Assembly (NCBI GenBank): GCA_937890045.1
Contig: CALBXV010000473.1
Span: 1-5,744, forward strand
DNA length: 5,744 nt
Reading direction: 5' to 3'
DNA from: an uncultured archaeon
Lineage (GTDB): Archaea > Thermoproteota > Nitrososphaeria > Nitrososphaerales > CALBXV01
The translations under genes were made by a program, and so were the position numbers. Positions within the stretch are counted from its first letter, which is position 1; every line of letters starts with the position of its first letter. Of this stretch, positions 5,290 through 5,744 are shown piece after piece. The notes under the pieces were generated by a model. The model was not told where the DNA came from. It ran no database searches and saw only the letters and a list, made by a program, of their open reading frames with translations.

Positions 5290-5744
5290 TTATTTATTTA
5301 CCGCATCCATCTTAGTTGTAGGTTTATCGGTTGTTACCAACATTGTAGGTGATACATTTTCAACAAACACTGCTGGTGTATTGTCATCCCATCGTCCACC
5401 TGGATCTGATATAGTTGTTTTCCCAGTCTGAACACACCCAAGGTAAAATAATCTATCAGTTCCAACTGATTCATCCCATTTATTATCTAAATCGGATAAT
5501 ACAAAACTTGATGAATTTGGTATATGTTTTGATGCATTTTCTGCAGAACTATAATAATACTCTACTTCCATATTATTCCGTGATAATACATTTTGATCTA
5601 CTCGTGGTTGAACTACTTCTTCAAATATAGCTTTACTACTTCCTGCTTGTATAGTTGAGTTATAATAATCAGAACCATACCAACCACTTGTATCTCTATC
5701 TCCTATATTATATATAGCAGGTCTTTCTAAAATATGTTTCATTA
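5290..5744 (-). CDS. Probable virion structural protein, 3' part (at least 150 aa)
   Basis: The frame ends at TAA 5292-5290. An ATG at 5742 begins MKHILERPAIYNIGDRDTSG, but the window ends two bases further on. It is therefore open whether this is the true start or an internal Met of a longer protein; no ribosome binding site can be seen. The visible part is polar and aromatic-rich (GWYGSDYYNST, VEYYYSSAENASKH, WDESVGTDRLFYLGCVQTGK, GRWDDNTPAVFVENVSPTM) and lacks membrane segments. It shows no clear similarity to the array downstream. Position and style suggest another structural component of the same phage module. The function is not recognised. Confidence 0.7.
   Translation of the reverse strand, partial: MKHILERPAIYNIGDRDTSGWYGSDYYNSTIQAGSSKAIFEEVVQPRVDQNVLSRNNMEVEYYYSSAENASKHIPNSSSFVLSDLDNKWDESVGTDRLFYLGCVQTGKTTISDPGGRWDDNTPAVFVENVSPTMLVTTDKPTTKMDAVNK
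5291..5298 (-). promoter_or_regulatory. Possible T4-like late promoter motif (AATAAATA)
   Basis: AATAAATA on the minus strand fits the relaxed NATAAATA form of the late promoter that I recall for T4-like phages of cyanobacteria. It overlaps the stop codon of the right-most gene and lies about 105 bases before ATG 5187. In AT-rich DNA such an 8-mer arises easily by chance, so this is tentative. Confidence 0.25.

Noticed and set aside
3728..5630. Other plus-strand open frames (around 3728-3964, 4811-5020, 5147-5431 and 5415-5630)
   Set aside because: All lie wholly or mostly opposite well-supported minus-strand genes, have no upstream ribosome binding site or recognisable domain, and show composition expected of antisense reading.

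Overview
The window is AT-rich, and every convincing gene reads leftward on the minus strand in one tightly packed block. Spacing is from a 1-base overlap to about 17 bases, apart from two AT-rich gaps of 61 and 102 bases. There are no RNA genes, no metabolic genes and no mobile-element genes. Short stacked genes, most with Shine-Dalgarno sites, encode repetitive beta-rich proteins with several tandem paralogues. This points to the virion-structural (tail, baseplate, fibre or decoration) module of a tailed phage. A T4-like phage of an AT-rich, possibly marine, host is my best guess, but no hallmark gene (terminase, capsid, sheath) is present to prove it.

Layout in transcription order, right to left. 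(1) The 3' end of a probable structural gene (5742-5290). (2) A 102-base gap with a possible late-promoter-like motif at its upstream edge. (3) An array of genes, four of which share an N-terminal domain of about 85 residues (LTKKG followed by TKFALGDDEIDY-LWD): 5187-4354 (277 aa), 4343-3651 (230 aa), 3641-3330 (103 aa, N-domain only) and 3049-2519 (176 aa). Between the last two lies 3327-3049 (92 aa), which carries only the C-terminal domain seen in the two longest paralogues. (4) 2506-1802 (234 aa), a PKD-like Ig-fold domain, a Gly/Asn linker encoded by a hexanucleotide repeat, and a complete mini Hint (hedgehog/intein-type self-processing) domain. (5) A 61-base gap. (6) Two tandem paralogous structural genes, 1740-664 (358 aa) and 646-<1 (at least 215 aa, cut by the window edge).

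The most notable region is 3641-1802. Domains that are joined in the longer paralogues are here distributed over separate small genes. The 92-aa and 176-aa proteins end in stubs that look like the first strand of a PKD domain. The 234-aa protein begins with a PKD domain that lacks this strand and carries a Hint domain with all its core catalytic residues. A possible reading, which is inference, is a modular surface-protein cassette whose parts assemble by strand complementation or are matured by Hint autoprocessing in the virion.
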